Shown: one piece after another, positions 49,961-60,411 of the stretch
How positions within the stretch are numbered: the stretch's first letter is position 1
Layout: every line of letters begins with the position of its first letter
Translations under genes and position numbers: made by a program
Notes under the pieces: generated by a model
Told to the model about the DNA's origin: nothing
Databases searched by the model: none
The model's input: the letters and a program-made list of their open reading frames with translations, nothing else
Assembly: GCA_003254905.1 (NCBI GenBank)
Contig: QANU01053814.1
Coordinates: 181,028-245,027 of the forward strand
Origin: Nissolia schottii
Taxonomy: Eukaryota > Streptophyta > Magnoliopsida > Fabales > Fabaceae
Direction of reading: 5' to 3'
Length of the DNA: 64,000 nucleotides

Positions 49961-50412
49961 GAGAATGAGAGAGAGATAATGGAGCAAATCCAGTTATGAA
50001 CAAAACCCTGTAGCCGTTCAATAGAAGACGATAGAGAGAAAGAGAGAGATAACAGAGCCTCGACAAACCCCATATTAACCCAACCCTAACCCAACAGAAT
50101 CCAAAAGAAAAGATAGATAGAAAGTGATGAGAAGTTAGAAAGTGATGAGAAGTTAATTACCCTAAACCAAATAGCTTCAGATAGTAGGGATTCGATGTGC
50201 AGCCGGCAGAGCTGCGGGTGGAGGTGGATGAGGTGACTTTGGCGGCAGTGATGGGATTGCCGGAGCAGAACAAGAATCGGCAGTGTCTTCTAAAAGATGA
50301 GGGGACGAAGGCGCGGAATCTAGGTTGAGGGAAGACGGGGGTGGCGGCGGCAAGAGGAGAAGATGGAAGATGCAGTGAGAGGTGTGGGTTAGGGTGGGGA
50401 AGGGAGTGAAGG

Positions 50413-50769
50413 GTGGACTCCCTCCCGCTCCTCCTTCTTCCCAGCTTCTTCGGTTTCTCCACCTTCACCGCCTCGCATCTCGTCAAATGCTCGTTCATGA
50501 TAGACGGCGTGGACTTTGATCCGTTTCGAGATTTCGTCCATCTGGCCGATTTGACGGTGTGCGATTGTCGGATTTCGTCTAGGGTTAAGCTATTTCGTGT
50601 ATCCGCTCCTCACCTCGCCAATTTGATGATTTCGGACATGGAGCACCTTCGTAACTTGCATCCCGAATGCGAGATCGTGGTTTCTTCCGCGGAGATTGCG
50701 CCTTTCAGTTTCATTCGCTGCCATAGTCGGTGGGGAAGAGGGTCGTGTCGTGGTGGGTCACTAAAGTGA
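50413..50769 (+). pseudogene. F-box/LRR-type fragment inside the CACTA element
   Basis: An open plus-strand frame of 118 residues contains GVDFDPFRDFVHLADLTVCD, then ISSRVKLFRVSAPHLANLMI and APFSF. The pattern (FxxFxxLxxLxxxxC......LxVSAPxLxxLxI....APxL) is that of the LRR part of plant F-box/FBD proteins. No F-box and no FBD domain are seen. GC content is higher than in the neighbours, and the piece lies between the SEO fragment and the CACTA subterminal motifs. I judge it a captured fragment; chance coding is possible but less likely. Confidence 0.5.
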
Positions 50770-50984
50770 TTAGGAGACACGAAATTACTCACTCCCACGG
50801 ATAAGGAGGCTTCAGCTGTGAAATTTTAACTGCTAAATGGTTACAAAAAATAATTATTTGCACACTAACCGCCGCTATTTGTACACCTATCACGGCGCCT
50901 ACAGCCACCCTCCGGGAGCCACTATACTCGATCATTTTAGCGGCGGTTCCACGTCAACCGCCGCTAAAAAACCGCCACGTAATA

Positions 50985-52790
50985 TATATTGCAGAAATGC
51001 TCCATGTACACCCATAAACCATACACTCATATATACACCAGTCTTTTATACGTTTTTATGCACAATTAATGATAATTATACGTAAAGCGTATAACTATAC
51101 ACAACGCGTGCGCGCCTAATCCCGAACTCGTTCTCGTCGTCGTTTTCACCCATCGTCTTCAACCTCTAATCGTCGTCGTCGTCGTCGCCGTTGTCGTCGT
51201 CGTCATCAGCATCCTCTGTCCTCCTCTGAACCAAAACGCGAGCTCCATGGAAACCACAAAGCTCCATGGAAATCAAAGTCGCAAGTGCAATTCCACAATC
51301 AAAGCGTATACAATCGTAATCTCATTTAATTAGTGATCGAAAATGATAAAACAATAATCTGTGGCAATTTTTCGTCATTTTTTGATGAATTCCATGGAGA
51401 GTTTTTGATTTGGTGACGTTGCTGTAAAATTACAGTGTTCTGAAGTTTTATAACACAGAAAATAAAATGTGCAAACTTTATATGGGCGTATGTGCAAACA
51501 TTAAGTGAACATATGTGCAAACATTATTTACAGGGCCATAGAAATGTTTTTGTTAAGGGAGATGATGTGCATTTTGGCACATGCTCAACATTTCAACAAA
51601 TAATCCATAAAACACTATAATTTGTTGACACAAATTGAATTTTTATTTACTATATGATTAAATATTAGATTGTGTAATATAATCATTATTTGTGTATCAC
51701 AAATGCATAAAAATGCAGAATTTGATGTATTATAGAATTGTGCAAACTTTAAATGGGCATATGTGCAAACATTACATGGGCGTATGCGCAAACATTATCA
51801 CAGGTCACAAGTTTTGTCTTTTTTAAGTAAGAGGATGTGCATTTTGGCACATTTTCAACCTTTCAACAATTAATACATAAATATTATAAATATTTTGACC
51901 CAATTTTTTACATATTGCTATAATAAACATTAGATGATGTGATATAAGCATTTTGTGTTTGTCACAAATGCATAAAAATGCAGAATTTGATGTATTGCAG
52001 AATTGTGCAAACTTTATATGGGCATATGTGCAAACATTAAATGGGCGTATGTGCAAACATTAAGTGAACATATGGGCAAACATTATTCACAGGGCCATAG
52101 AAATGTTTTTGTTAAGGGAGATGATGTGCATTTTGGCACATTCTCAACATTTCAACAAATAATCCATAAAACACTATAATTTGTTGACACAAATTGAATT
52201 TTTATTTACTATATGATTAAATATTAGATTGTGTAATATAATCATTATTTGTGTATCACAAATGCATAAAAATGCAGAATTTGATGTATTGCAGAATTGT
52301 GCAAACTTTATATGGGCATATGTGCAAACATTAAATGGGCGTATGTGCAAACATTATCACAGGTCACAGGTCACAGCATAAGTTATGTATATCTTATTCC
52401 TTTCCTTCCTCCTGTCAATTATGCTTTGGTTTTTTTTTTGAACTTACTTTCTTTTTTAGTTAAAATATGATAACAAGCAGCAACATCTTCAATCACTCAT
52501 ATCTCTAACAAATCTTAGATCTTGCGCATGAAATCACAGAGAACGAAGAGGTCGAAGAGAACGTCGGGGTCGAAGAGAACGACGAGGTGGAAGAGAACGA
52601 CGAGGTCGAAGAGGACGACGAGCAATGAACAGCGAAAATTTTCGAGAAAGAGAACGAAGCGTGAGTTCACGCGCGTGTTGGTGAGAGTGGGAGAAAGAAT
52701 GGATGAAACAGTTATTTGTGTATTCTAATACGAGTGTATGTATGGTGTATGATATATGGGTGTACATGTAGCATAACTGTAAATATTATT
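50985..52790. mobile_element. Long-TIR element (MULE-like) with internal tandem repeats
   Basis: The left end (ATGCTCCATGTACACCCATA, CATACACTCATAT, then GCGTGCGCG and CTCGTTCTCGTCGTCGTT) is matched in reverse by the right end (GACGAGGTCGAAGAGAACG, ACGCGCGTG, ATACGAGTGTATGTATGG, ATGGGTGTACATGTAGCAT). The inverted ends are about 200 bp. An 18-bp minisatellite (GAGAACGACGAGGTCGAA, about five units, 52541-52625) lies in the right arm and a CGT run (51174-51212) in the left. No target duplication could be fixed, so the exact limits are uncertain and the MULE label is tentative. Confidence 0.6.
51440..52378. repeat. 265-295-bp tandem repeat, about 3.3 units
   Basis: GTGCAAACTTTATATGGGC recurs at 51469, 51740, 52005 and 52299. 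Units also share GATGTGCATTTTGGCACAT, TTTCAACAAATAATCCATAA and GCATAAAAATGCAGAATTTG. Each start is followed by two to four copies of a shorter ATGGGCGTATGTGCAAACAT motif of about 22-23 bp, whose copy number accounts for the unit-length differences. It forms the core of the surrounding long-TIR element. Confidence 0.9.
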
Positions 52791-54939
52791 GCAACATTTT
52801 TCTCTAACCCTTGTTATATATCTTCTCATTTATATCTATTATTCATGACTGTAAGTACTAAGAATATCTCTTGGCTCCAGATTTTGTGTCCTACTTTTGT
52901 TCTACCAATGAATTACAGAGTGTGGGCCTCATCGCAAGTAAGAGGCTGTTTCAAATGTTTTAATTTGTGACACAAGGTTACAAGTTTAGATTTTTAAAAC
53001 AGTCTCTCTACTTGCGAGAGAATACGACTATGTAATTATACCTTTCTAGACCGCAAAATGAAAGTCTCATTGAGTCACCCTTTGCTCTACCAATAACATA
53101 TAAATTGCCAATTGAATTTTTTTTATTTTTTTATTTTTTTTAAAGATATACTTATCACCCATGCATAAATATACTAAATTGCTCACCAACCCTCTTATCG
53201 TATTATCATTGTAGTGATCATAGACACTTCCCCACCTCCAATTAAGGGAATGGGCATTACCAGTGAAGCCTATGTCACCTTTACAACGCCGACAATGGCG
53301 GTGCCGTTGGAGGCAGGGCAACCAAGTTCAGCTCCCCCGCAGCTTCTTGTTGGTGGCGACAACGATGGAGTTGGAACGGTTGAGGTGCAGATAGTCAGGC
53401 TAGAAGATCTGGGTCATCATGATTTTCCTATCAACCTTAGGGCACTAGGTGAGGACACAAACGTTGTTTTCTCAACTTGAATTGAGCTTTTTTTTTAGGT
53501 TGGTGGTGGTGTTCTATTTTATAGTTTTTTTTTGTGGATTATAAAAGCTCAAATCATTTAAGTATGAGAAGCAAAAAGAGTACATTAGGAACGCGTACTT
53601 AGAGGCGCAAAATAAGCTCAAAACAGCAAACTAAAACGACTAACAACACCCAAAATATAGAGATAGAAACAAGAAGAAAATCAGCCCACAATATAGTAGG
53701 CAGTAGCAGCAACCAATCATATAAGAAAAAAGCAGAAACAACAAGAAGATGATCGATACTAGCACGCCGGGAAGAGCAGTAACCTTCATCATAGAAAAAC
53801 CAACAAAAGCAACAAGAAGATAGTTCACAACAACAGACAGCAGTAAAGAAAAGCAGAACTAGTTGAATTAGCAAGATTAAAATTCACTAGAACAGAGAGC
53901 CGAGATACTAACACAAGCACCAACAATGACCTATGCTAGGCCAATGCATAAAGTGGATTGTAGAAGCCATTTGACAAAGCATTTCCCCCCATGTTATCCT
54001 TGCCAAGCTCGCACTAATTCCAGGTTTGTGGTAAATATTCTTGCTGAGTGTGAGAAACTTTCACATCAAGCACGAGTCCAGTGTCCGAGTCTCTGCCTAA
54101 TGTTGGTAGTTTCTTCTTCCTAAGCTGGTTTGAACAATTAAATATCGTACTAGTTCTCCTGCAAAACTCAAGTCTAATAGTTGCCTCCATAAGCTAGGCA
54201 GACCCAACGATGGGAAGGACTTCATCGGTGCATTGGGAACAATCTTATGATTAGAGCATACAATCTTCTTTTAAAGCGGAGAAAAGATTGAATACTTACG
54301 AGTAAAAAGATACTTTTAAACAACAAAGATTGATAAAGAAGAAAATGAATATTGATTTATCAAATATTAATAATAAAATAATATTGTCCAATTTTATGCA
54401 AATCATCCATACGTCTAAGTAATCAAGAGACATGCTTGGGATGTTTTTACATAGATCAATTTTTTTTAATCGTATGAAATATATAAATTCAATGGAAAGT
54501 GAAAACAAAAAATTATTTCTTTTGTTAGTTATATTGGTTATAATCATTTTATATTTTAAGAGTAACTTTATGGTATATTTACCAAACATTATTCTTGTGA
54601 TTTTTACATTTTCAGAGTCGCTTTTACATTATTTTACTAAACAATACTAATATAACTTTTCAATAAACTTTTAAAGAACTCAAAAATTACTATTAATTAA
54701 GAAGACCTGACAATTACAAAACCAAATATTAATCAACGACATGTATGCAAATATCTAATAATTGTTTATTTACTTCGTAACATATATTAATTATATGTAT
54801 GTGTGTATATTTATATAAAATGTACACATCTTCTTACACTCTGGTTGAACTCAATTAAAACCATTGAACCAGTGAACATCTTAACTAGTGTTTTGCCCCG
54901 TTCAGTGTCTAGTTCAGTTTTCTTAACCTTGACGTTTAC
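52791..54939. other. Spacer of repeat-derived sequence, no gene established
   Basis: A tract at about 52920-53045 (AAGTAAGAGGCTGTTTCAAA with the inverted TCTCTCTACTTGCGAG) looks like an old repeat. A frame at 53214-53480 (MIIDTSPPPIKGMGITSEAY, later GTVEVQIVRLEDLGHHDF) has protein-like composition but no recognised family; it may be another captured fragment belonging to the CACTA element that ends at 55733. The frame at 53926-54123 is equally unrecognised. Confidence 0.4.
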
Positions 54940-55733
54940 CAAGAAATTTGCAAGGGATTTATCCCTCACTAAAAGTGAAATGATTTAGTTTAGTTAAAGA
55001 GAGTCATGAGAGATTAGTGAGGGAACAATCCCTTGCTAAACAAAAAAAGTGAAATGTTAAAGATTTAGCGAGGGATCAACTAGAGATTTATACCTTGCTA
55101 AAAGGGGAGTGAATTATTTAGTGTAATTAAAGAGAGTCGTGAGGGATTAAGGATGGCATATTCGCTTAGTGGAATGTTAAAAGTTTAGGGATGGATCATC
55201 GATGGAAGCATCCCTCACTAAAAGAGAAGTGAAGGTTTTAGTTTAGATTGAATGATTTCGAGGGAAAAGCGATGACATATTTTGTTGTTAAATTACGTTG
55301 ACAAGTTGTGAGAGATTTGTGATGGTAATAATCCTTCGGTAATAAGAAAAATTAAAATGTTAAAATTTTAGCAAGGGATCTACGATGAATTAATTCCTTA
55401 CTAAAAAGGAGAAAGAAAGATTTCATTTCATTGAAGAGAATTGGGAGAGATTAGTGAGAGAAGTTTCTCTCGCTAAATTATGTTGTGAGATTGCGAGGGA
55501 TTAGCGAGAGAATTGTCTCTCGCTAAACGCTTTAGCTATGAGGTATATATTACGAAGGATCATGTCCTCACTAATTCGTCATTAATTTCTCACTGAAATT
55601 TTTGCCCCTCATTTTTCAATTTGTTACTATGAATTTACATTTTGCTCACTATTTCTTCGCTAATCAGCGAGGGATTAGCAAGAAAATTTTTCCTCGCTAA
55701 ATTTTGTCATTAATTCGTATTTTTCTTGTAGTG
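54940..55733 (+). mobile_element. 3' end of a different CACTA element, 5' part not identified
   Basis: It ends TTTTTCTTGTAGTG, the inverse of the CACTACAAGAAAAA terminus. It is preceded by many GCGAGGGAT / ATCCCTCGC-type subterminal motifs (for example at about 54955, 55068, 55496, 55666). These motifs differ from the CGGCGGTT set of the 43.9-kb element and the CCGACGGTAA set of the 5.1-kb element, so it is a third family. A matching CACTACAAG start was not found upstream in the window. Confidence 0.7.
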
Positions 55734-57632
55734 GGTCTTTGATAGACAAGATTGTGTTGTTGTGTATTCATTTTTGTAGGTAGGATTCTTACTTTTGTCT
55801 GATACTCTTGACGACTCACTACTTCATTGACATGGTCTTTGAATAGGAAACAGAAAAGGAAAAGGAATGAGTTCCCCCATGAGTACGCTTTCCTTTCGCA
55901 ACAAAATTCGTAGATAGTGTTCATTGGTATATTACGAATCAATGAGGTACACAATGTTATATATTTATCTAAATTCCTGTTTGTGTTTAGTGTTCTAATT
56001 CTTTGTGTAGATCCGAATTAATTCTTACAACTTTTGTTTGAAATTATTTTGTGACATAATTATGGCCATTATTAGATTGTTGTTCAAAAACTTGATATTT
56101 ATGTTCTCATCTGTTATATTTCTTCTGTGTAAGTTTGTACTATGATTTGGTTGCACTTCTATGTCGGTTGATACCCAAGCTCTTGTTGAAGCAAGAGGCA
56201 TGAGCAGAAGTAGAAATAACAGAGAAAAAATAGGGAAAAAAATATTTGAATCTTTGCGGTTTTGTTTGCTATTTCTTTCGCTTTTGCTTTTATGTTTGAT
56301 GGCTGCCATGCTCTAGCACCCATGACGTTTGATTATGGATAGAAGGTTAGCAATATGAACCTTCTGTAAAGTTTATGGATCATATCAAATTAGCTATAAA
56401 CTTAATTTATTGGATAAATGTAAACTTTTATATACCTGATTTATAATATATGAATCTTCAATCTGTTAGTGAATTTTATTTAAAAAAAAAATAAAAAAAT
56501 ATTGAATGAACAGTTGAGATCATGCACTTTGTTTTTTTAAGTGTACCCATCACCTTAGAATTCTTAGAAATGAAGTGAGCCAATTTCAGATGTACATTCT
56601 GCAATTTTCTAAAGCTTTAAATATTATTTCATTCACCCTATCTGTCATTTTTATGTTTGTTTGTTTTACATTCAAAAACTAAACCCTTATTAGAAATAAT
56701 GTCCAAATATGTTAATTTTTTAATGTAACAAAAATATGAAAGTGATAGCTATTATGGACCACCGGATGGAGTAACAAAAATTATTGGAAAAATGACTTTC
56801 AATTGATTCATTGAATGCAAAGTTGTTTAATATACTAGTGGTGTAACAATCGGATAACTACCCAAACCAACTGTAACTAACTCAATCAATTAGGTGTGTG
56901 AGATAATCAACACTATTGTACGATAATGTGTCCGGCTCAACTATTTTGGGCCTGTGTCAATAATTGGATCCGGTAATAAATACATATAAGAATTTCTCGA
57001 AATATAAAATACAAAAAAAAAAATGCATTTCTAAACCAACCGATCGACATTCGAGGGTGTTAATGTGATCAGCAGTCTATTGGATTTGGATCCCGTATCT
57101 CAATAATTTTGTATCTTGAGTGATATTTGGAAAATGTGTTAAGACTCTGTGGTTAAAATATACACATGTACATATGATTGCATGAATGATAAGGGGGGCA
57201 AAGACACAACAAGAGATAAAGGGTGAAAGGTGCAGCCGAATTTTACTCACAGTGCCTTATTTATCATGTTCATGTCATATTCCCCATTAATGTAGTAGTA
57301 ATAAGTTCTTTGATTAAATTAAAAATGGCATTTACAAAAGATGAGAGACCTCATGGATACATAGACTACTCATTTTTATACATATAGTATAAATTTTGTT
57401 ATTTGAACATATCAAAAGGTGTTTACACCCTAGTACTTCTCTCACAATATATCACAAGACTCATTTACTCATAGCGTGTTCTGAGAAATGTGACAAGGTG
57501 TAGATATTTTTTCATATATCCAAGGAGCCCCAGAATCATTGCAATTAGTGGATCACATCACACTTACATCCACATTAATTTTAACCCAATCAAGCTCGGG
57601 GGCTCAAGTATCCACCAAGGAGTCGTGGTCAC
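55734..57632. other. AT-rich intergenic sequence, no gene seen
   Basis: No frame has coding support. A diverged Stowaway-like foldback may lie at about 56638-56782 (CACCCTATCTGTCATTTTTA versus CCACCGGATGGAGTAA). Confidence 0.5.
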
Positions 57633-58203
57633 CATGGTTGTTAAAATCTTGAGATAAATAGTAAACTCTTACGAGTTTATGATTTTATTACACAAAATGA
57701 GTTAACACTTATGTAAACTTGTACGAGTTTAAGTAAACTCTCGATTCTACTAACGAGTTTACGAGTTAAAATCTATATACGAGTTTACGAGTTTACCTCA
57801 AAATGTACAAATTTTGTAACTTTGTTAGATACGTACCTAACTTTGTTTATATTAAATAATATATATTGAGTTTATTTAGCTAATTTCATATATTTATCAT
57901 AATTGAGCTATGTTTTATTGAACTATAAAATAATACAAATAATGAAAAAAGTATGACATAACCACTAAGTGTCATGCATTAAGGTGTATTTTATGATATT
58001 TATTTCATTAATTTAATTTAAAGTTAACATTATTTAATTTTAATTATAAATACAATATTTAATCAAGTTTAGTTCCTAATTATATTGCTTATAACATATT
58101 TTTTTACGTATGTAATCTCATTTAAGTTTACGAGTTGAGTTTATGATTCGAGTTTATTGAGACTTCACAAATTTACTTAAATTCTCAAGTTTCACAATCT
58201 TAA
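57633..58203. mobile_element. hAT-like non-autonomous element, 571 bp
   Basis: The ends CATGGTTGTTAAAATCTTGAG and CTCAAGTTTCACAATCTTAA are imperfect inverted repeats. TGGTCAC flanks both sides (57626-57632 and 58204-58210), and one further base disagrees, fitting an 8-bp hAT target duplication with one change. Near both ends many CGAGTTTAC/GTAAACTCG words occur, likely subterminal transposase sites. Confidence 0.7.
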
Positions 58204-58449
58204 TGGTCACTAGCCAAGAAGCAAATAAAATCCTCCTGCATTGTGTAGATCATGCTCACGAGATGAAAGAGGGTCCAATCCTAAAATTACCTGATTTTTT
58301 GTATATAAATACTTTGTGTAAATATACTTGATGAGTTTGATGACGCATATTGGCCGAGGGGGAATTTTACCTCCCATCTTAAACATTTGATTATTAAGGG
58401 AAAAAAAATGAATGTGAACATCCGAAAATGAGTTGAGCTAATAAGCAAT

Positions 58450-58606
58450 CAAAAATTCTATTTGAACATTAATATTGATGTTAAATACTAAAGTACTCTC
58501 TTACATACTCACATTCACATTATGTAATGTGAGTGTGAATTTCATAATGTATTTGAAAAGGTATTTTAATGTTTAACACCATCTTAATGTTAAAAAAATA
58601 CAACTC
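58450..58606. mobile_element. Foldback MITE, about 155 bp
   Basis: AACATTAATATTGATGTTAA and CATTCACATTATG on the left mirror TAATGTGAGTGTGAATTTC and TTAACACCATCTTAATGTT on the right, with almost no loop (centre at about 58524). The whole element is a hairpin. Confidence 0.7.
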
Positions 58607-59847
58607 AATTAACAATAGTTTAAATGACCCCTTCTTCAATTCACGTATTAAGAAGTTGTTAGTGTTGGGTCAAAAGTTTGATTCTCATATCTTTATCATT
58701 TTCTTTAGAATTGCGATGAGCTAATAATTCAATCTGACAACTGTGGAATAACTAATATTACGTAAGTGAATTTTTCCAAAAAGTTGTCAAATTCAATAAT
58801 TATCCTAATGTTTATCGCGTCTCCTTTAAAACCTCTTGCGAAACAAAAAAAAAAAAAAAAAGAGAGAAAAAGAAAGAGTATGAGATCATGTGAAATGAAG
58901 TGACCCCATGGGGGAAGGGAGTGGATGAGGATGGAGGGTGGTTGGTCACATACTAAATAGTTTTGTGTTGGAGCATGAGGGTAACATGTACATGGGCTTC
59001 GCCTGAAGGTGAGGGGACAGCTATTTGGCACAGCACGTGACCCCTGACTGCGATCGATATCTGATTATTCATTATACATACATCATGGGAGGACCATCAG
59101 GCCATTGATATTTGAAAGATTAAAAACAAAAAAAGTTTATAATTAAAATTATTGTGATTCATCTAAGGCATAACGCTATGAGGCCCATGACCATCACCAT
59201 AACCATGATTCCTTTCTCATAGAGTTGAGTGATGTGTAGCATTGTATCAACTCAGAGTAGATGTATGAGTATAAATAACATTTTTTATTTTAGAAAAATT
59301 ATTAATTAATTAAAAGTAACCAGTAAACCATAGGGGTCAAGTAAAGTGAGCCTGGATGATGCTGTGGTGTGTGTGTGTGTTGGGTTAGCCGCAGAAAAGA
59401 AAAGAGGCGGGGTGTTGTTATGGCATGGCAATAGGCGTGAGTGAGTACTAGTAGCAAATGCCAGCTGGATACACCTTTGAACGTGTCCCCCTTCCCAACA
59501 CTTACACCTGTCCCTCCCTTCCTTTGCATATATTTTTCTCTACAACTAGAATCCTAATAACCTCTGTGTGTTTGTATTTTTGTTTAGTTTGAAAATAAGT
59601 TAGAAAAAAAAAAAGGGACAATTAGTCTATGGTTTATTACATAGAGTTAGGACAACTTATCATGTCATAATGTTACAGTTTATCATCTTATAAGCAAACT
59701 AAAGTAACAAAGTACGGAAGGGAAAAAAGGAAGAAGGTGATCTTAGAAGAAGAAAAGCACCACCGGATATTCATTATTATTAGTATTTAAGTTATGTTCA
59801 CACATTGTATTAATTTGAATAGTGATTAATCCATTCCACCACTAGCT
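58607..59847. other. Upstream region of the PIRL gene
   Basis: No gene is supported. The segment contains an A-run (about 58843-58861), a short GT repeat (59369-59380) and ordinary AT-rich sequence; it probably includes the PIRL promoter. Confidence 0.5.
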
Positions 59848-59855
59848 TATAAATA
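59848..59855 (+). promoter_or_regulatory. Candidate TATA box of the PIRL gene
   Basis: TATAAATA lies about 565 bases before the PIRL ATG, which would place transcription start near 59880 and give a leader of roughly 530 bases without an intron. Supported only by motif and position. Confidence 0.4.
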
Positions 59856-60059
59856 AGGCGACTAAGTAGGTAAGAAAATATACAAAAACGGAACACAAGT
59901 GGAAGAAGGCACTTAGTACATGCACGAATACAGCACTCTTAAAAACCGTTAATAATACCGCGGGCGGGTTGAAATCGCCACTATAACAAGTCAAGAGCAA
60001 CAAAATGAAACTGTCCTCCCTCGTGATTTAAGCAAGACGACAGGGGCATATCGGGAAAC

Positions 60060-60287
60060 ATGAAAAAAAGGCCCCGCAATAAGACAAAAACAACGCAAGA
60101 AGAAGAAGAAGAAGAAGCAGCAGCGAGTAAACAGCAGAGAACAACAACGCAGATCTCGTTTTTAAAAACTCTCTCAATAACAGATTCCCCCATTCTTCTC
60201 TCTCTCCTAAATTTTCCTCTCTTCCAAGTTTCCAATTTTAAACCCCCGAGACGTCTTCGTTGCTCCGAATCAGTGGGGTGTTGCTGA
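60060..60287 (+). other. Upstream open reading frame in the PIRL leader (75 codons)
   Basis: If transcription starts near 59880, this ATG frame precedes the main one and ends 124 bases before it. It begins MKKRPRNKTKTTQ then a glutamate/alanine run encoded by a GAA/GCA repeat. Its product shows no known domain. It could reduce translation of the main frame. A minus-strand frame also crosses this region, and neither looks like an independent gene. Confidence 0.3.
60095..60126. repeat. (GAA)n/(GCA) trinucleotide run in the PIRL leader
   Basis: AGAAGAAGAAGAAGAAG passes into CAGCAGC within the probable 5' UTR, and a run of eleven or so G lies at about 60367-60378, before the ATG. Confidence 0.8.
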
Positions 60288-60411
60288 TGGCGTTAAAGTT
60301 TTGAACTTTAGGGGTAACAGCGATATTGGGGTTTTAGGAATCTGATTATTCGTGGGAGCAACGAGTTTCCAAGGGGGGGGGGGGAATAAAAAATAAAAAA
60401 TAAAATCGAAG

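Larger units (their letters stand above)
43908..50990 (+). mobile_element. CACTA (En/Spm) element carrying several host-gene fragments
   Basis: The 5' terminus is canonical: CACTACAAGAAAATATACAT. It is followed by subterminal CGGCGGTT/AACCGCC motifs in both orientations (about 43934, 43951, 43996, 44050, 44118). The same motifs reappear at 50869-50983 (CTAACCGCCGC, AGCGGCGGTT, AACCGCCGCTAAAAAACCGCC), marking the far subterminal region. The terminal CTTGTAGTG is not seen there, so the right end is eroded or cut by the next element; the 3' limit is approximate. The interior holds exon-like pieces of four host genes and a later solo LTR insertion (46306-49499). No transposase was recognised, so it is non-autonomous. 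Confidence 0.6.

Noticed and set aside
50157-50498. Minus-strand 113-residue frame
   Set aside because: Proline/serine-rich antisense reading of GC-rich sequence next to the F-box-like fragment; no domain and no splice support.
51440-52378. CRISPR-like regular repeats
   Set aside because: Units are about 270 bp tandem copies without unique spacers, in plant nuclear DNA.
52522-52728. Lys/Arg/Thr-rich open frame of 68 residues
   Set aside because: It is the translation of the 18-bp minisatellite in a transposon arm, not a gene.
53599-53874. Hydrophobic minus-strand frames resembling a membrane protein
   Set aside because: Composition follows from an A-rich plus strand (AAC/AAG-rich), which gives Leu/Phe/Cys-rich antisense readings.
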